NCBI RefSeq assembly: GCF_007197995.1
Contig: NZ_VKKH01000006.1
Span: forward strand, 124,001-188,000
Direction: 5' to 3'
Length of the DNA: 64,000 nucleotides
Source: Aliiglaciecola sp. M165
Lineage (GTDB): Bacteria > Pseudomonadota > Gammaproteobacteria > Enterobacterales > Alteromonadaceae
Made by a program: the position numbers and the translations under genes. Below are positions 46,820-54,661 of the stretch, piece by piece. Position 1 is the first letter of the stretch, and every line of letters begins with the position of its first letter. Below the pieces are notes generated by a model. That model was given only the letters and a program-made list of their open reading frames with translations, was not told the origin of the DNA and did no database searches.

Positions 46820-47192
46820 TTACTGGACGAATGAAAGGGTATACGTCGGTCACTCCAAGAAGGTCAAGAATTGCTACTATGGCGAGGACCGTCAATACTG
46901 CACCGACTACGCCTCCTGCAGGAGCATCGTTTAGATGAGCATTTAGTTGGTTTAATTCCGAGTCAGTCATAACGTTGATGCGTACAATAGCATCTTCTTT
47001 ATTTACGCCTAAACTAACAAGCTGATTTTGCACATCTTCTCGACTGACCATTTGAATAATCTGTTGCTTATTATAGAAAGCATGCTGTGACTTCATTATC
47101 GTCGCAGAGCTGATTGCTTCAGCATGTGCACTCCCAATAAATGCAGACAGGGAAAGAAATACACCGAGTAGTAGCGAATAACGTTTTTTCAT
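46812..47192 (-). CDS. PA2779 family small membrane protein
   Basis: A 126-residue protein with a signal sequence (residues 1-24, ending AHA) and a C-terminal membrane helix (about residues 95-113, VGAVLTVLAIVAILDLLGVT) preceded by Ala-Pro-Ala-Gly-Gly. The middle contains SREDVQNQLVSLGVNKEDA, which is the conserved family block. It is the upstream gene of the PA2778-like peptidase (8-base overlap), as in Pseudomonas. It may be the peptidase's substrate or partner; this is inferred. Confidence 0.85.
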   Translation of the reverse strand: MKKRYSLLLGVFLSLSAFIGSAHAEAISSATIMKSQHAFYNKQQIIQMVSREDVQNQLVSLGVNKEDAIVRINVMTDSELNQLNAHLNDAPAGGVVGAVLTVLAIVAILDLLGVTDVYPFIRPVNG

Positions 47193-47574
47193 GAAACTTC
47201 CTTAAAACTTTTTATTAATGTTATCGTTCAAAACCACACATACAAGTAATATGCCATTAGCTTCAGCGTCTTGCTCAATCACTATGTGCAAAATGCAGAG
47301 CTCTTATCTTAAGTGAAAAGACAAGACAAGAATTCCGATTTAAAGGTATAGCTTTTACAGACAATTTTGTAAATTGTACAGACAGATACTCCCCCAGAAG
47401 TACTTTGCCTTGAATTGAACCCTTTTGTTAATAACTGCAGGGTAATTCTCTATTTTCTAGGCGGATCAAGTCATCGAATTGAAACGGTACTGCAAATCCA
47501 ATGCACAAACGGATCTGATATTTGTTAATCGTTTTGGAGGCGATGTTACACAAAAAAAAGGGCTAAAGAGAAGT
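47193..47574. other. Intergenic stretch left of the island, with a palindrome
   Basis: No gene is visible. At 47361-47377 lies a perfect 7-3-7 palindrome (ACAATTT TGT AAATTGT) flanked on both sides by TACAGACA. It is about 170 bp upstream of the PA2779-type gene and could be an operator. No RNA gene found. Confidence 0.5.
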
Positions 47575-47590
47575 CCGACCCTGACTTGAA
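47575..47590. repeat. Left attachment-site core of the island
   Basis: CCGACCCTGACTTGAA, identical and in direct orientation to 56986-57001 inside the tRNA gene, which it matches over the T-arm. Sequence on both sides differs: the tRNA acceptor-CCA part is not present here, only a T-rich tract on the minus strand. It marks the far end of the element or an older decayed copy. Confidence 0.75.
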
Positions 47591-47694
47591 TTTGGCGGTT
47601 AACTGTTTGATATTAAATAGTTAAATGCCTTTATAATGATATGGTTGTTACTTACGGTGTTACATTGGATAAAAGTCATTAAACTCAATAATTG

Positions 47695-48843
47695 CTATAA
47701 CGAAGAAGTAAATCCCTCTTTTTCAAGTGACTTCATGACGCCTCTAATCAGTACGCTGTTAGTGAAATCAATCATATAAGTTCTAGCATTTTCTCTAACG
47801 GGACGAATCATTCGAGCTTCATTAAGCTTTGTTATTTGATAGGTTATTTGTCTTGGCGTTAATTGCGGAAGCATTTCTTTTAAATCATTTGCTTTAAATT
47901 GTCCTATATCCGCCGCAAACCTAAGTATTTTATCTTCGTCTTTTGAGATAAGACCTTTTTGTATCGCTTCGGTAATGGCAGGGTAAAGTATTTGTGATTT
48001 AAGGTAGTCATGCCTCGTTAGTTTGTCTACTTTGCTTAATTCATGCTTTATTCCAGACAGAGCATAAGTTGTCCATTCCTCCAAGCCTTCATCTGTGCCT
48101 CGATCAGCCTTTTCCAGCATTTCGTAATACCGTTCCCTGTCATTACAAAACACAGCTGTAGGATTGAGTACTCTTCCACCTACTTGAACTTCAAACCCAA
48201 ATTTAAGCAGCAAAGCGTAAGTAAAAAGTCTTACGACTCGGCCATTTCCATTAGTAAATGGGTGTGCCCACGCAAATCTGTGATGCGCTAACGCAACCTT
48301 CATCAAGTCATAAATTGGCTTATCTTCTGAGTTAACAAATTTTAGAATTTCATCCATGTGTTCTTGAACTTGTAAAGAGTCTGGAGGGGTATGCTTGGAA
48401 CCAGCAATTCTTACATTTCCAGAACGATATTTTCCAGGTGTGCGGTCTCCTTCTTGATTTATTGATAGATTTAAAACGGTCAGTTGATGAAGTTCTTTGA
48501 TGAATGAATGTGTTATCTCGTAGCCAGTTGAAACTTCCTCATCAACAAAGGCCAACGCTGCTTCAATATTCTGTATTTCTTGAATATCCTCTTCGGGAGA
48601 GTCGACTTCTTTTGAAACTTTGGTTTCTATATAATCAGCTAAAGTCGTATGGTTTCCTTCGATTCTTGCTGAGCCAAGACTTTCCAATAGGTGGAATATT
48701 TCTTTTAACTGAAAAAATATAGGGGCAGGGGTGTCACCACGCAACACAAGACGTCTCGAAGCTTCAAGCTCGACAATCACTTCGTTAAGTGCTGAGTCGA
48801 AGCTAGGCTTTATAAGTCTCAATTTAAATCCATTTTCACTCAC
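47695..48843 (-). CDS. Class II Fic family AMP-transferase
   Basis: Fic-domain protein of 382 residues that would transfer AMP (or another nucleotide) to target proteins. The active-site motif HPFTNGNGRVVR has catalytic His194; Asn replaces the usual Asp/Glu before the GNGR. An N-terminal inhibitory helix motif SARIEGN (Ser58, Glu62, Gly63) makes it class II, so activity is held in check within the protein. The C-terminal 100 residues look like a winged helix (TPRQITYQITKLNEARMI). It starts at GTG 48843. The upstream region carries five CTACAA repeats that the winged helix may bind. It lies at the far end of the island, where cargo usually sits. Confidence 0.88.
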   Translation of the reverse strand: MSENGFKLRLIKPSFDSALNEVIVELEASRRLVLRGDTPAPIFFQLKEIFHLLESLGSARIEGNHTTLADYIETKVSKEVDSPEEDIQEIQNIEAALAFVDEEVSTGYEITHSFIKELHQLTVLNLSINQEGDRTPGKYRSGNVRIAGSKHTPPDSLQVQEHMDEILKFVNSEDKPIYDLMKVALAHHRFAWAHPFTNGNGRVVRLFTYALLLKFGFEVQVGGRVLNPTAVFCNDRERYYEMLEKADRGTDEGLEEWTTYALSGIKHELSKVDKLTRHDYLKSQILYPAITEAIQKGLISKDEDKILRFAADIGQFKANDLKEMLPQLTPRQITYQITKLNEARMIRPVRENARTYMIDFTNSVLIRGVMKSLEKEGFTSSL

Positions 48844-48882
48844 TTTAAGCGCCTTTGATAATAAATAACGTAGATTGAACAG

Positions 48883-49034
48883 TTAACTACAACTTTTACC
48901 TTAAATATCTACAATTATCAAACGGATTATCTACAATTTTGGTGTCAATATTTATATAAGTGATTGATAATAAATTAAACTTAAAAATACAACTTCAAAA
49001 CTTAACTACAAAATTTAACTTGGATTAACTACAA
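48883..49034. repeat. CTACAA repeat array upstream of Fic
   Basis: CTACAA occurs at 48887, 48909, 48931, 49006 and 49029, each within a TTAA/ATWW context (TTAACTACAA three times, ATCTACAATT twice). Spacings are 22, 22, 75 and 23 bp, all near whole helical turns. The DNA is very AT-rich. It suits an operator or iteron array. Confidence 0.65.
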
Positions 49035-49176
49035 AAAGCGCAACTCAGAATTACAAAGCTCATCGTATAGTTAGGACTAAAAAGTTTTTAATTTCGCGGC
49101 TGTGTAAGAAAAGTTAGTGCGGCGGTACTTCATTTAAAAGTCGTTGAAATTTTACCCGCCCCCATTTATCGAGATA

Positions 49177-49398
49177 CTATATGTTTCTTCCGCTTACCAA
49201 TTCCCATAAGATATGATTAGCTATGCCTTTCATCGAGGTGTGTAGTTCATGAGGTTCATAAACTGCCGGGTCACGCTTACTAAAATTTTTAAAATAAATT
49301 GTTTGTTCTAACTTTCGTTTGCCTGTGACTACTCTGAGGCCAACAAATGTCTGACCTTCAAACTCAATTTCTAAAGTTTCAGTAAAGTTTGTTTTCAC
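49177..49398 (-). CDS. Small hypothetical protein, island
   Basis: A 73-residue protein that starts at GTG 49398 after a perfect AGGAGA ribosome site. It contains LEIEFEGQTFVGLRVVTGKR and ends SGRNI. Predicted small beta-alpha domain. No function recognised. It is the first gene right of the Fic promoter array. Confidence 0.6.
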   Translation of the reverse strand: MKTNFTETLEIEFEGQTFVGLRVVTGKRKLEQTIYFKNFSKRDPAVYEPHELHTSMKGIANHILWELVSGRNI

Positions 49399-49499
49399 AA
49401 TTAATCTCCTATTTTTTGATGGAGATTAGATGTTCAAATATTTTTTGAGGCAGTTTTAGGGGAAAAATCGCAAATAAGATTGAAACACCCGCTTCAAGC

Positions 49500-49931
49500 C
49501 TATTTCAAAAGAATGTAAGCCCATACTGAGTAATAGACGACTGACAACACTGACAAAAAATTGTTTGATCCAAATCGCCCTTTACTCATCGAACCTATCA
49601 ATGTGTATAGCTGTATGTCAGGAGAAATGTTCCATTCAAGCTCTATTTTCCTCATAACATTGCGAGCAATTGAAGTGCTATTCCCATATAGACGATACAT
49701 GTACAAAACTGTTAACCAAAGACTAATTGAGAACAAAAGAAGAGGGAATTTGTACTCTTTGTAGTCTGGATGGGAAGCAAGAACTAAGCAGGTTCCTGCC
49801 AATGGCCAGATTATACTTATTATCATCCAAACAACTCGATTAGCCACATTAATCCATTCTGAAGCTTTAGAGTAAACCTCTTTTAGAGCCTCAAAATCAT
49901 TATGATTATTACTTTCTTTATATTCACTCAA
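49500..49931 (-). CDS. Two-helix membrane protein, island
   Basis: A 143-residue protein with two adjacent transmembrane segments (about residues 35-53 and 61-79) and a third hydrophobic end (125-142). It starts at TTG 49931 with GAGGGAG 11 bp upstream. The N-terminal part is acidic and polar. No family recognised. Membrane effectors are common in defence or abortive-infection modules, but nothing here proves that. Confidence 0.55.
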   Translation of the reverse strand: MSEYKESNNHNDFEALKEVYSKASEWINVANRVVWMIISIIWPLAGTCLVLASHPDYKEYKFPLLLFSISLWLTVLYMYRLYGNSTSIARNVMRKIELEWNISPDIQLYTLIGSMSKGRFGSNNFLSVLSVVYYSVWAYILLK

Positions 49932-49997
49932 TTGAAATAGCTCCCTCTAAAATAGTGACTTTCAAATCGAAAATACTGAAATGAACGTTTTGAAAGA

Positions 49998-50273
49998 TTA
50001 TAACTCATAGTTTCGTCTTGCAACTCCATGCAGCCCCACATAGCCCATTCTATTTAAAAACATGCAGAGCCTAGGCATTGTCCATTCGTTGCCCCAGGCC
50101 GTTCTGAGGCCGCGAGAATGCATATGTTTAAGTACCGTTACGTAGGTTGGTGTGTGCCAAGGACGCTCGCGCATTTCTACTATCTCAATAACGGCTTTTA
50201 ATGTTGCTTGTCGATGTTGTCTAAATTCATCTCTAGTCATTTTTTGCCCAGCGTATGACCTGGAAATAATCAT
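49998..50273 (-). CDS. Small protein with recombinase-domain-like end, island
   Basis: A 91-residue basic protein. Its C-terminal half (LRTAWGNEWTMPRLCMFLNR, then MGYVGLHG) resembles the DNA-binding recombinase domain of large serine recombinases, but no catalytic domain is present. Start at 50273 or 50240 (MTRDEFRQHR); neither has a strong ribosome site. It may be a DNA-binding accessory protein. Unclear. Confidence 0.5.
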   Translation of the reverse strand: MIISRSYAGQKMTRDEFRQHRQATLKAVIEIVEMRERPWHTPTYVTVLKHMHSRGLRTAWGNEWTMPRLCMFLNRMGYVGLHGVARRNYEL

Positions 50274-50435
50274 GATTGCCGTACCATACTTACAGAGTAA
50301 GAAAACTCACGTTCGTTACAATTGCTGGTGGACTAAGTAATTCCGACCTTTCAGCCATTTTATTGCATCAGGAGCTTGCTATTTATTGACCAAAAAGTGG
50401 GGTCTCATAACGATGTCCGAAAAATCGCGATTGAT

Positions 50436-50642
50436 TCAATCAAACATTCTTCTATATCTGTCCACCAGCCTACGAAAAAATGATTGTTCATATTCTTCAT
50501 CCATCGAACTTGCTCTTGTGATTCTAATGCTCGGATGCAAATCAATTGGTAGTGTGATTTTTGACCCGTTGAGTGTTTCAATGGAGCTTTCGCGGATATC
50601 TTTTGAGATTTGGTTTGTTTGAGATTCTTTGCTTTCAATCAT
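50436..50642 (-). CDS. Small hypothetical protein, island
   Basis: A 68-residue charged protein (MIESKESQTNQISKDIRESS) ending in an arginine-rich helix. The ATG at 50642 has AAAGG 10 bp upstream. Two other frames overlap it but have poorer composition. Function unknown. Confidence 0.5.
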   Translation of the reverse strand: MIESKESQTNQISKDIRESSIETLNGSKITLPIDLHPSIRITRASSMDEEYEQSFFRRLVDRYRRMFD

Positions 50643-50693
50643 CCTCAAAGCCTTTTTAAAATTAAAATGTTCTCAATTGAATTAACTTTATTG

Positions 50694-51296
50694 CTATCCA
50701 ATTTCCTTCATTAACAAGTCGAGCATAGCATCCTCTTTTTCTGCCCCTTTGAATTTTAAGTCGAAGTACGTTTTATATCGCATAAATTTGGGCTTGTGTA
50801 AGCTTCTCACCCCATCGAATGGACTTAGTGATGCAGAAGGTGCCAATCTATGCTGGTAGCGCCTGAGAGATCTTATAGAACGATCTAGCTTACTCTCATT
50901 AACGGAAGGGTGAACCAATCCGAGACAATGGCGACAACGGAAATATTTTCCAGCGTAAAGCAGTAACACATTTTTGCGGCAATCAGGACAATCGAAGTAA
51001 TAGCGTTCACCACCAAAATTGCAAGACTTCTTATTGATAGGGATGTAATCAACAATTTCTATTGGTTCACCATTGCTAGGAGTAAATGTGTATCGCAACT
51101 TTAAACAATCTTTTTCTGCTGCCATTAGAATTTGAGCTTGTTCGTTGCCGCTAACATTCCAACTGTAGGTCATGTAATGTTTCGAATGTAACCACGGAGT
51201 TTTGCCAATCACGCGCATGTCTAAAGCCAAATAATCTGTCGTCAAATTCGTTTTTGTATAGTATCTGCAGTAACTTCCCGATCCGCGACCACCCAT
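50694..51296 (-). CDS. MGGRGSG-type zinc-ribbon protein, island
   Basis: A 200-residue protein starting MGGRGSGSYCRYYTK, an N-terminus common to an island-linked family. A zinc ribbon uses CPDC and CRHC near residues 109 and 127. The ATG at 51296 has a GGAGG site 8 bp upstream; a start at 51308 is unlikely. A helical end carries LRRYQHRL. Members are found in integrative elements of Vibrio and Alteromonas relatives. No function established. Confidence 0.75.
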   Translation of the reverse strand: MGGRGSGSYCRYYTKTNLTTDYLALDMRVIGKTPWLHSKHYMTYSWNVSGNEQAQILMAAEKDCLKLRYTFTPSNGEPIEIVDYIPINKKSCNFGGERYYFDCPDCRKNVLLLYAGKYFRCRHCLGLVHPSVNESKLDRSIRSLRRYQHRLAPSASLSPFDGVRSLHKPKFMRYKTYFDLKFKGAEKEDAMLDLLMKEIG

Positions 51297-51527
51297 TTGT
51301 GCCTCCAATTGTTTTTAACCCAAATCTACAGGCTAAACTAGGTTTTAAATGTCCTTAACGGTGTCGGAAAACTCAAGACTGCAGCTTCCTCTATGGACTC
51401 CGAAAACCTCAATTTACTAGCCTGCATCTCGCGTACTGCTCCGAAATCTACTCTTACCTTGTTGCGATCTTGTTGTTATTTCCTAAAAATAAAGCTTACC
51501 GCAATCTCACCGTTTTCCTAATTCAAC

Positions 51528-51582
51528 CTTGCCCTAATCTTGCCCTTGTTAATCTCTAGTTCTCGCCCTAATCTCGCCCTTT
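51528..51582. repeat. 34-bp tandem repeat with internal GCCCT copies
   Basis: Two copies of a 34-bp unit start near 51530 and 51564. GCCCT occurs at 51531, 51542, 51565 and 51576 (spacings 11, 23, 11), so copies line up with the helical turn. It lies in the 595-bp gene-free stretch between the zinc-ribbon and winged-helix genes. Confidence 0.6.
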
Positions 51583-51721
51583 TAATCGTTCTCTTTTTCA
51601 GCCCAAATTTTTGTCTTTGCGATTTGTTCCATGTTTTTCTGATGATTCGCTCAATATTCTTAAAAAACTATCGCATTCTAAAACTGCATCTTTTTACTTA
51701 GGGTATGGTTATATATATAGG

Positions 51722-51886
51722 ACACCAAAAAATAAGGGTAGGGCTGAAGTGTTCACTAACCTTAAAAGCCAATAAAATTAACAAAACGCATTTTTACCTA
51801 CCCTTAAAAAATGGTGTTGTCAGAGAGTCCAGCCCTTAAAAAATGGTGTCGAAATGCCGTTTCAACCCTTAAAAAATGGGGTAGTG
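51722..51886. repeat. Iteron-like array beside the winged-helix gene
   Basis: Three direct copies of CCCTTAAAAAATGGTGT (51801, 51833, 51866; the last reads GGGGT) lie 32 and 33 bp apart. A fourth, inverted copy (51722-51742) keeps the outer ACACCA and AGGGTAGG but has its A/T core flipped; it mirrors 51797-51817. The DNA between is A/T-rich and contains TATATATATA. This resembles plasmid or satellite origin iterons. Confidence 0.7.
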
Positions 51887-51891
51887 AAAAT

Positions 51892-52317
51892 TTAAGCAGC
51901 ATGTTTTTTTCCAACAACTTTTAATTCGACGCTGAATGCTCTTATTGGAACTACAGTGGATTTAATTTCCATATCAAACCCTGCAATATCATCTATCGGT
52001 TGCCAAGTTATTGCGTAATAGTTTGGTAGGCGTTTGCCAGCGCCATACAGACCATGTTTAGTTTTCACGATCAGGTTGGCACCAATCAGCTCACCGATGT
52101 TGTTTCTCAACGTTGTATCGCTGCTCCAGCCTCGTTCTTTTAGTTGGCTATGGACAGCACATAACTTGCCGTTATTGTTTCCCCTATACTGCAAAGCAAA
52201 CTCGAATAGCAAAGCCTTGGCACTGAAACTACGTTCGTAGTAATCGGGGTGATTCATCACGACATCAGGGACGCCAGCAAAGCGTCCCTTATTCTTCTTG
52301 TGCTTGATTCTGGCCAT
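51892..52317 (-). CDS. Winged-helix protein, possible replication/regulatory factor, island
   Basis: A 141-residue basic protein with a family pattern common in integrative islands: KGRFAGVPDVVMNHPDYY, SAKALLFEFALQYRGNNNGK, LKERGWSSDTTLRNNIGELI and YYAITWQPIDD. The central part looks like a winged helix. Its stop codon is 6 bp before the iteron-like array, so it may bind those repeats. A replication-initiator role is inferred only. The ATG follows AGG. Confidence 0.65.
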   Translation of the reverse strand: MARIKHKKNKGRFAGVPDVVMNHPDYYERSFSAKALLFEFALQYRGNNNGKLCAVHSQLKERGWSSDTTLRNNIGELIGANLIVKTKHGLYGAGKRLPNYYAITWQPIDDIAGFDMEIKSTVVPIRAFSVELKVVGKKHAA

Positions 52318-52325
52318 ATTTGAGC

Positions 52326-52565
52326 CTATCGGCCACTAACCGCATCATTGACGACGTAAAGCCTTGCAACAGCTTCTGAGATCGTTTTGCCATTTGTGCT
52401 TAGTTCTTCAAGTAAGTCACAAACAACGCTCACAGAGTCGCAAAGATCGCTTTTAAGGCATTCGTCATTTCCACCAGCAATAACAACTAAATTACCGATT
52501 GCTTTTGCTTGCTCTAATCGTTTTTGATGGCGATCTAAGACTGGGAGTAATTCACACTTTTTCAT
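52326..52565 (-). CDS. Small hypothetical protein, island
   Basis: A 79-residue, mostly helical acidic protein with three cysteines (MKKCELLPVLDRHQKRLEQA at its start). The ATG has GGAGGATGC upstream and overlaps the HTH gene's stop by four bases (ATGA), so they are translationally coupled. No family recognised. Confidence 0.6.
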   Translation of the reverse strand: MKKCELLPVLDRHQKRLEQAKAIGNLVVIAGGNDECLKSDLCDSVSVVCDLLEELSTNGKTISEAVARLYVVNDAVSGR

Positions 52566-52876
52566 GCTGCATCCTCCAAACCCGTTATTTTCCCGTTATT
52601 TTGCGGCCTCACTCTCAAAATGTATCTAGCAATTCCTCTGTGAAGTTTGCCGTCCTGTGTTCTTACATCCTCTCGAATTGATAAAATATCGTAGCCTCTT
52701 TGCCTCAATTCTAGAATGCGCGGAGCTGGGCTGATAAACCCTTTTTCACGAAACTCTAGCGTGTTAATTGAAACACTTTTTTCGAGAAGTGCTAACATTT
52801 GAAGGCGCTGTGCATGAGCGCTTGTGTCTTTGCTATTTAAAGGGCTTCTTGCGTTGCTGTTAGAAGTCTTTTTCAT
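52562..52876 (-). CDS. Helix-turn-helix protein of integrative-island type
   Basis: A 104-residue protein with the pattern typical of small winged helix proteins next to AlpA in P4-like islands: VSINTLEFREKGFISPAPRI, then LELRQRGYDI, then ED-V-TQDGKLHRGIARYIL. It starts at ATG 52876 with a GGAGG site. It would bind DNA, probably for excision or replication control. It overlaps the 79-residue gene by four bases and lies 11 bp after AlpA. Confidence 0.7.
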   Translation of the reverse strand: MKKTSNSNARSPLNSKDTSAHAQRLQMLALLEKSVSINTLEFREKGFISPAPRILELRQRGYDILSIREDVRTQDGKLHRGIARYILRVRPQNNGKITGLEDAA

Positions 52877-52887
52877 TTCTAAGCCTC

Positions 52888-53163
52888 CTATGCTGCAATT
52901 GACGAAACAAAAGCGTCGGCAGCTTGCTTTCGCTTTTCAATCAAAGAGACTACTAACGATTTGATTTCTTTGTCGGAGTAACCCGCCGCCATTGCAGACA
53001 ATACGCCCTTAATTTCGTGCTCGTAGTAACCGACTGCACGCCCTCCAAGAGAAAATGGAGGGGGCATTAGTTGATTTTGCACTCGCCTATAAATGCAAGT
53101 CTTTGATAGGTTGCTCAGGGACATGACGTCACAGAGCTTGATGATTTTAATTTGTCGTTCCAT
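52888..53163 (-). CDS. AlpA-family regulator / excisionase
   Basis: AlpA-type helix-turn-helix protein, 91 residues. The core KLCDVMSLSNLSKTCIYRRV and MPPPFSLGGRAVGYYEHEI match the MerR-like DNA-binding fold of AlpA. The ATG at 53163 follows AAAGGTGA by 9 bp; a longer form from 53205 is less likely. In P4-type islands AlpA drives integrase expression or excision, and here an integrase sits 2.4 kb away on the same strand. Confidence 0.88.
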   Translation of the reverse strand: MERQIKIIKLCDVMSLSNLSKTCIYRRVQNQLMPPPFSLGGRAVGYYEHEIKGVLSAMAAGYSDKEIKSLVVSLIEKRKQAADAFVSSIAA

Positions 53164-53270
53164 AAAGTTCACCTTTGTTTCATGTTGATTCAAGTGAACA
53201 TTCATAGATTTTCAGGATTTAGTCATTGCAATTGCAATAAAAAACTAAAAACTATAATTCGTGAATTACA

Positions 53271-54572
53271 TTATTTTTTGTCTTCTAATTTTCTCTCTGC
53301 CTGCGCTAAAAAGTTATGAAGGTTTGTCTCACCTACACCGTGAAGATTTGGATATTTTTCTAGTATCTCAAGTACAAGATGGTTTTTGTTTCTATACCCA
53401 GGGCTTTCCCTCAAACGCTCATACAAAATTCCCATAGTCAGCCAAGCACCTTTAGTTAGGGCTGGCTCAGAGTTGTGATCACTATCATTTTTAGTTTTCT
53501 TTAGAATTTCCATTTCGTATCTGCGAACTTCTCTACACGAGACAACTAAATGCTGTATTTCTAGGTTCCAACCGTTAGGTGGGGACAAGTCAACTCTAAA
53601 ACCTGCCGCTCTTGCACTAACTTGTGCGGTTTTACCCTTATAAACGACACGCTTATATGTGTCTCGATCAATTGCGGCGAGTTCGGCCAAGGGTGATGAG
53701 TTGTCTAGTGGACTCAATAAGTAAGGAAACTCAAATCCATCTCTGTAGCCATTTTCTTGTATATGAATCGTGTCTAACTTAAAGTTGATAAGAGGGGAGA
53801 CCGTGTCATATCTGCCCGAACCGAAATAGTACCTTGTTTTTCCCTCATTGATAGCACTGCAATTGATACATATTTCCAAATTACCTATTTCTGCTTCATG
53901 TCTTATGTCATTTTGATTAAGCCCAAACTTTTTCCATCGTTCAATTAAGCTTTCGATATCAAACCACAATTTTCCATCTAGGGGGAGTTCTTGCTGCTGT
54001 TCACGTTCCACATCTATTTTAAGAGGAAAATATTTCTCTATAATAGGTGGCGTAACCCCTAGCCCTATTATGACTGCCTCTAAACCACTTTTACCGAAGC
54101 AATCGTGAACAACCTGAATAAAATCTATAAATTCTTCTGAGTCGAGATTAAATTGCTCCGGCAAACAATGCAGAGTGTGAATCAACCAGGTGCCCGCTTC
54201 CGTTGATGTCAATACTCCGAAGTCACCCGATTTAGAAACGCCTCTTACTAGCTCATTGAGAAATGTGTTTAAGGTGATTTTGGTTTGTGTACATTTTGAA
54301 AGGTTTTCGAACAGTTTGATTTTAAGCTTTTCTATTACGTCATTTTGGCTATCAATTTCGTCATCATTTGCTTCTCCACGAACCATCCTTCTAAACCTAT
54401 TGTATGCTTCTTCATGATGAGACTTAATCTTGCTTATGTCTGCGGCAGATTCCTTTTCAACCGTGTGCCACTCCATACTCGTGACATCGAGCTTCGCCTC
54501 TAAAACCAGAGGCATACATAGTTCTGCAGTGACTAAAACATTTCCATACTCCTCGACAAGATTTATCGCCAT
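53271..54572 (-). CDS. Large unknown island protein (433 residues)
   Basis: Not recognised. The ATG at 54572 has GGAGGGAG 8 bp upstream. An N-terminal helical part (residues 30-100) is acidic; residues about 170-240 hold a long linker with EREQQQELPLDGKLWFDIES; residues 300-350 are beta-rich with SARAAGFRVDLSPPNGWNLE. The end is helical (LTKGAWLTMGILYERLRESP, then ILEKYPNLHGVGETNL). A Cys pair in CINCSAIN hints at a metal site. Its size and position between the regulators and the twin 141-residue genes make it a possible effector of the island. Confidence 0.7.
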   Translation of the reverse strand: MAINLVEEYGNVLVTAELCMPLVLEAKLDVTSMEWHTVEKESAADISKIKSHHEEAYNRFRRMVRGEANDDEIDSQNDVIEKLKIKLFENLSKCTQTKITLNTFLNELVRGVSKSGDFGVLTSTEAGTWLIHTLHCLPEQFNLDSEEFIDFIQVVHDCFGKSGLEAVIIGLGVTPPIIEKYFPLKIDVEREQQQELPLDGKLWFDIESLIERWKKFGLNQNDIRHEAEIGNLEICINCSAINEGKTRYYFGSGRYDTVSPLINFKLDTIHIQENGYRDGFEFPYLLSPLDNSSPLAELAAIDRDTYKRVVYKGKTAQVSARAAGFRVDLSPPNGWNLEIQHLVVSCREVRRYEMEILKKTKNDSDHNSEPALTKGAWLTMGILYERLRESPGYRNKNHLVLEILEKYPNLHGVGETNLHNFLAQAERKLEDKK

Positions 54573-54661
54573 AACCGCTCCCTCCACGATACCCTAATAA
54601 TCACCAAGTCAGGCCAGTAGGGTTCTGGCCTTTCGGGAGCTACCCTAGACTTGGTAAACTC

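Noticed and set aside
47193-47574. Small RNA gene near the palindrome
   Set aside because: No promoter-plus-terminator pair or conserved structure could be pointed to; only the palindrome is supported.
49998-50273. Serine recombinase
   Set aside because: Only the DNA-binding recombinase-like half is present; there is no catalytic serine domain in the frame or beside it.
50386-50638. Two other ORFs over the 68-residue island gene (plus strand 50386-50622 and minus strand 50405-50638)
   Set aside because: Both overlap the 50436-50642 frame entirely; composition is rich in rare or odd residues and neither has a ribosome site. Only one of the frames can be real, and the 68-residue one has the best start.
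51722-51886. CRISPR-like array
   Set aside because: Only three direct repeats plus one inverted, with short (about 15 bp) non-spacer gaps and no Cas genes nearby.
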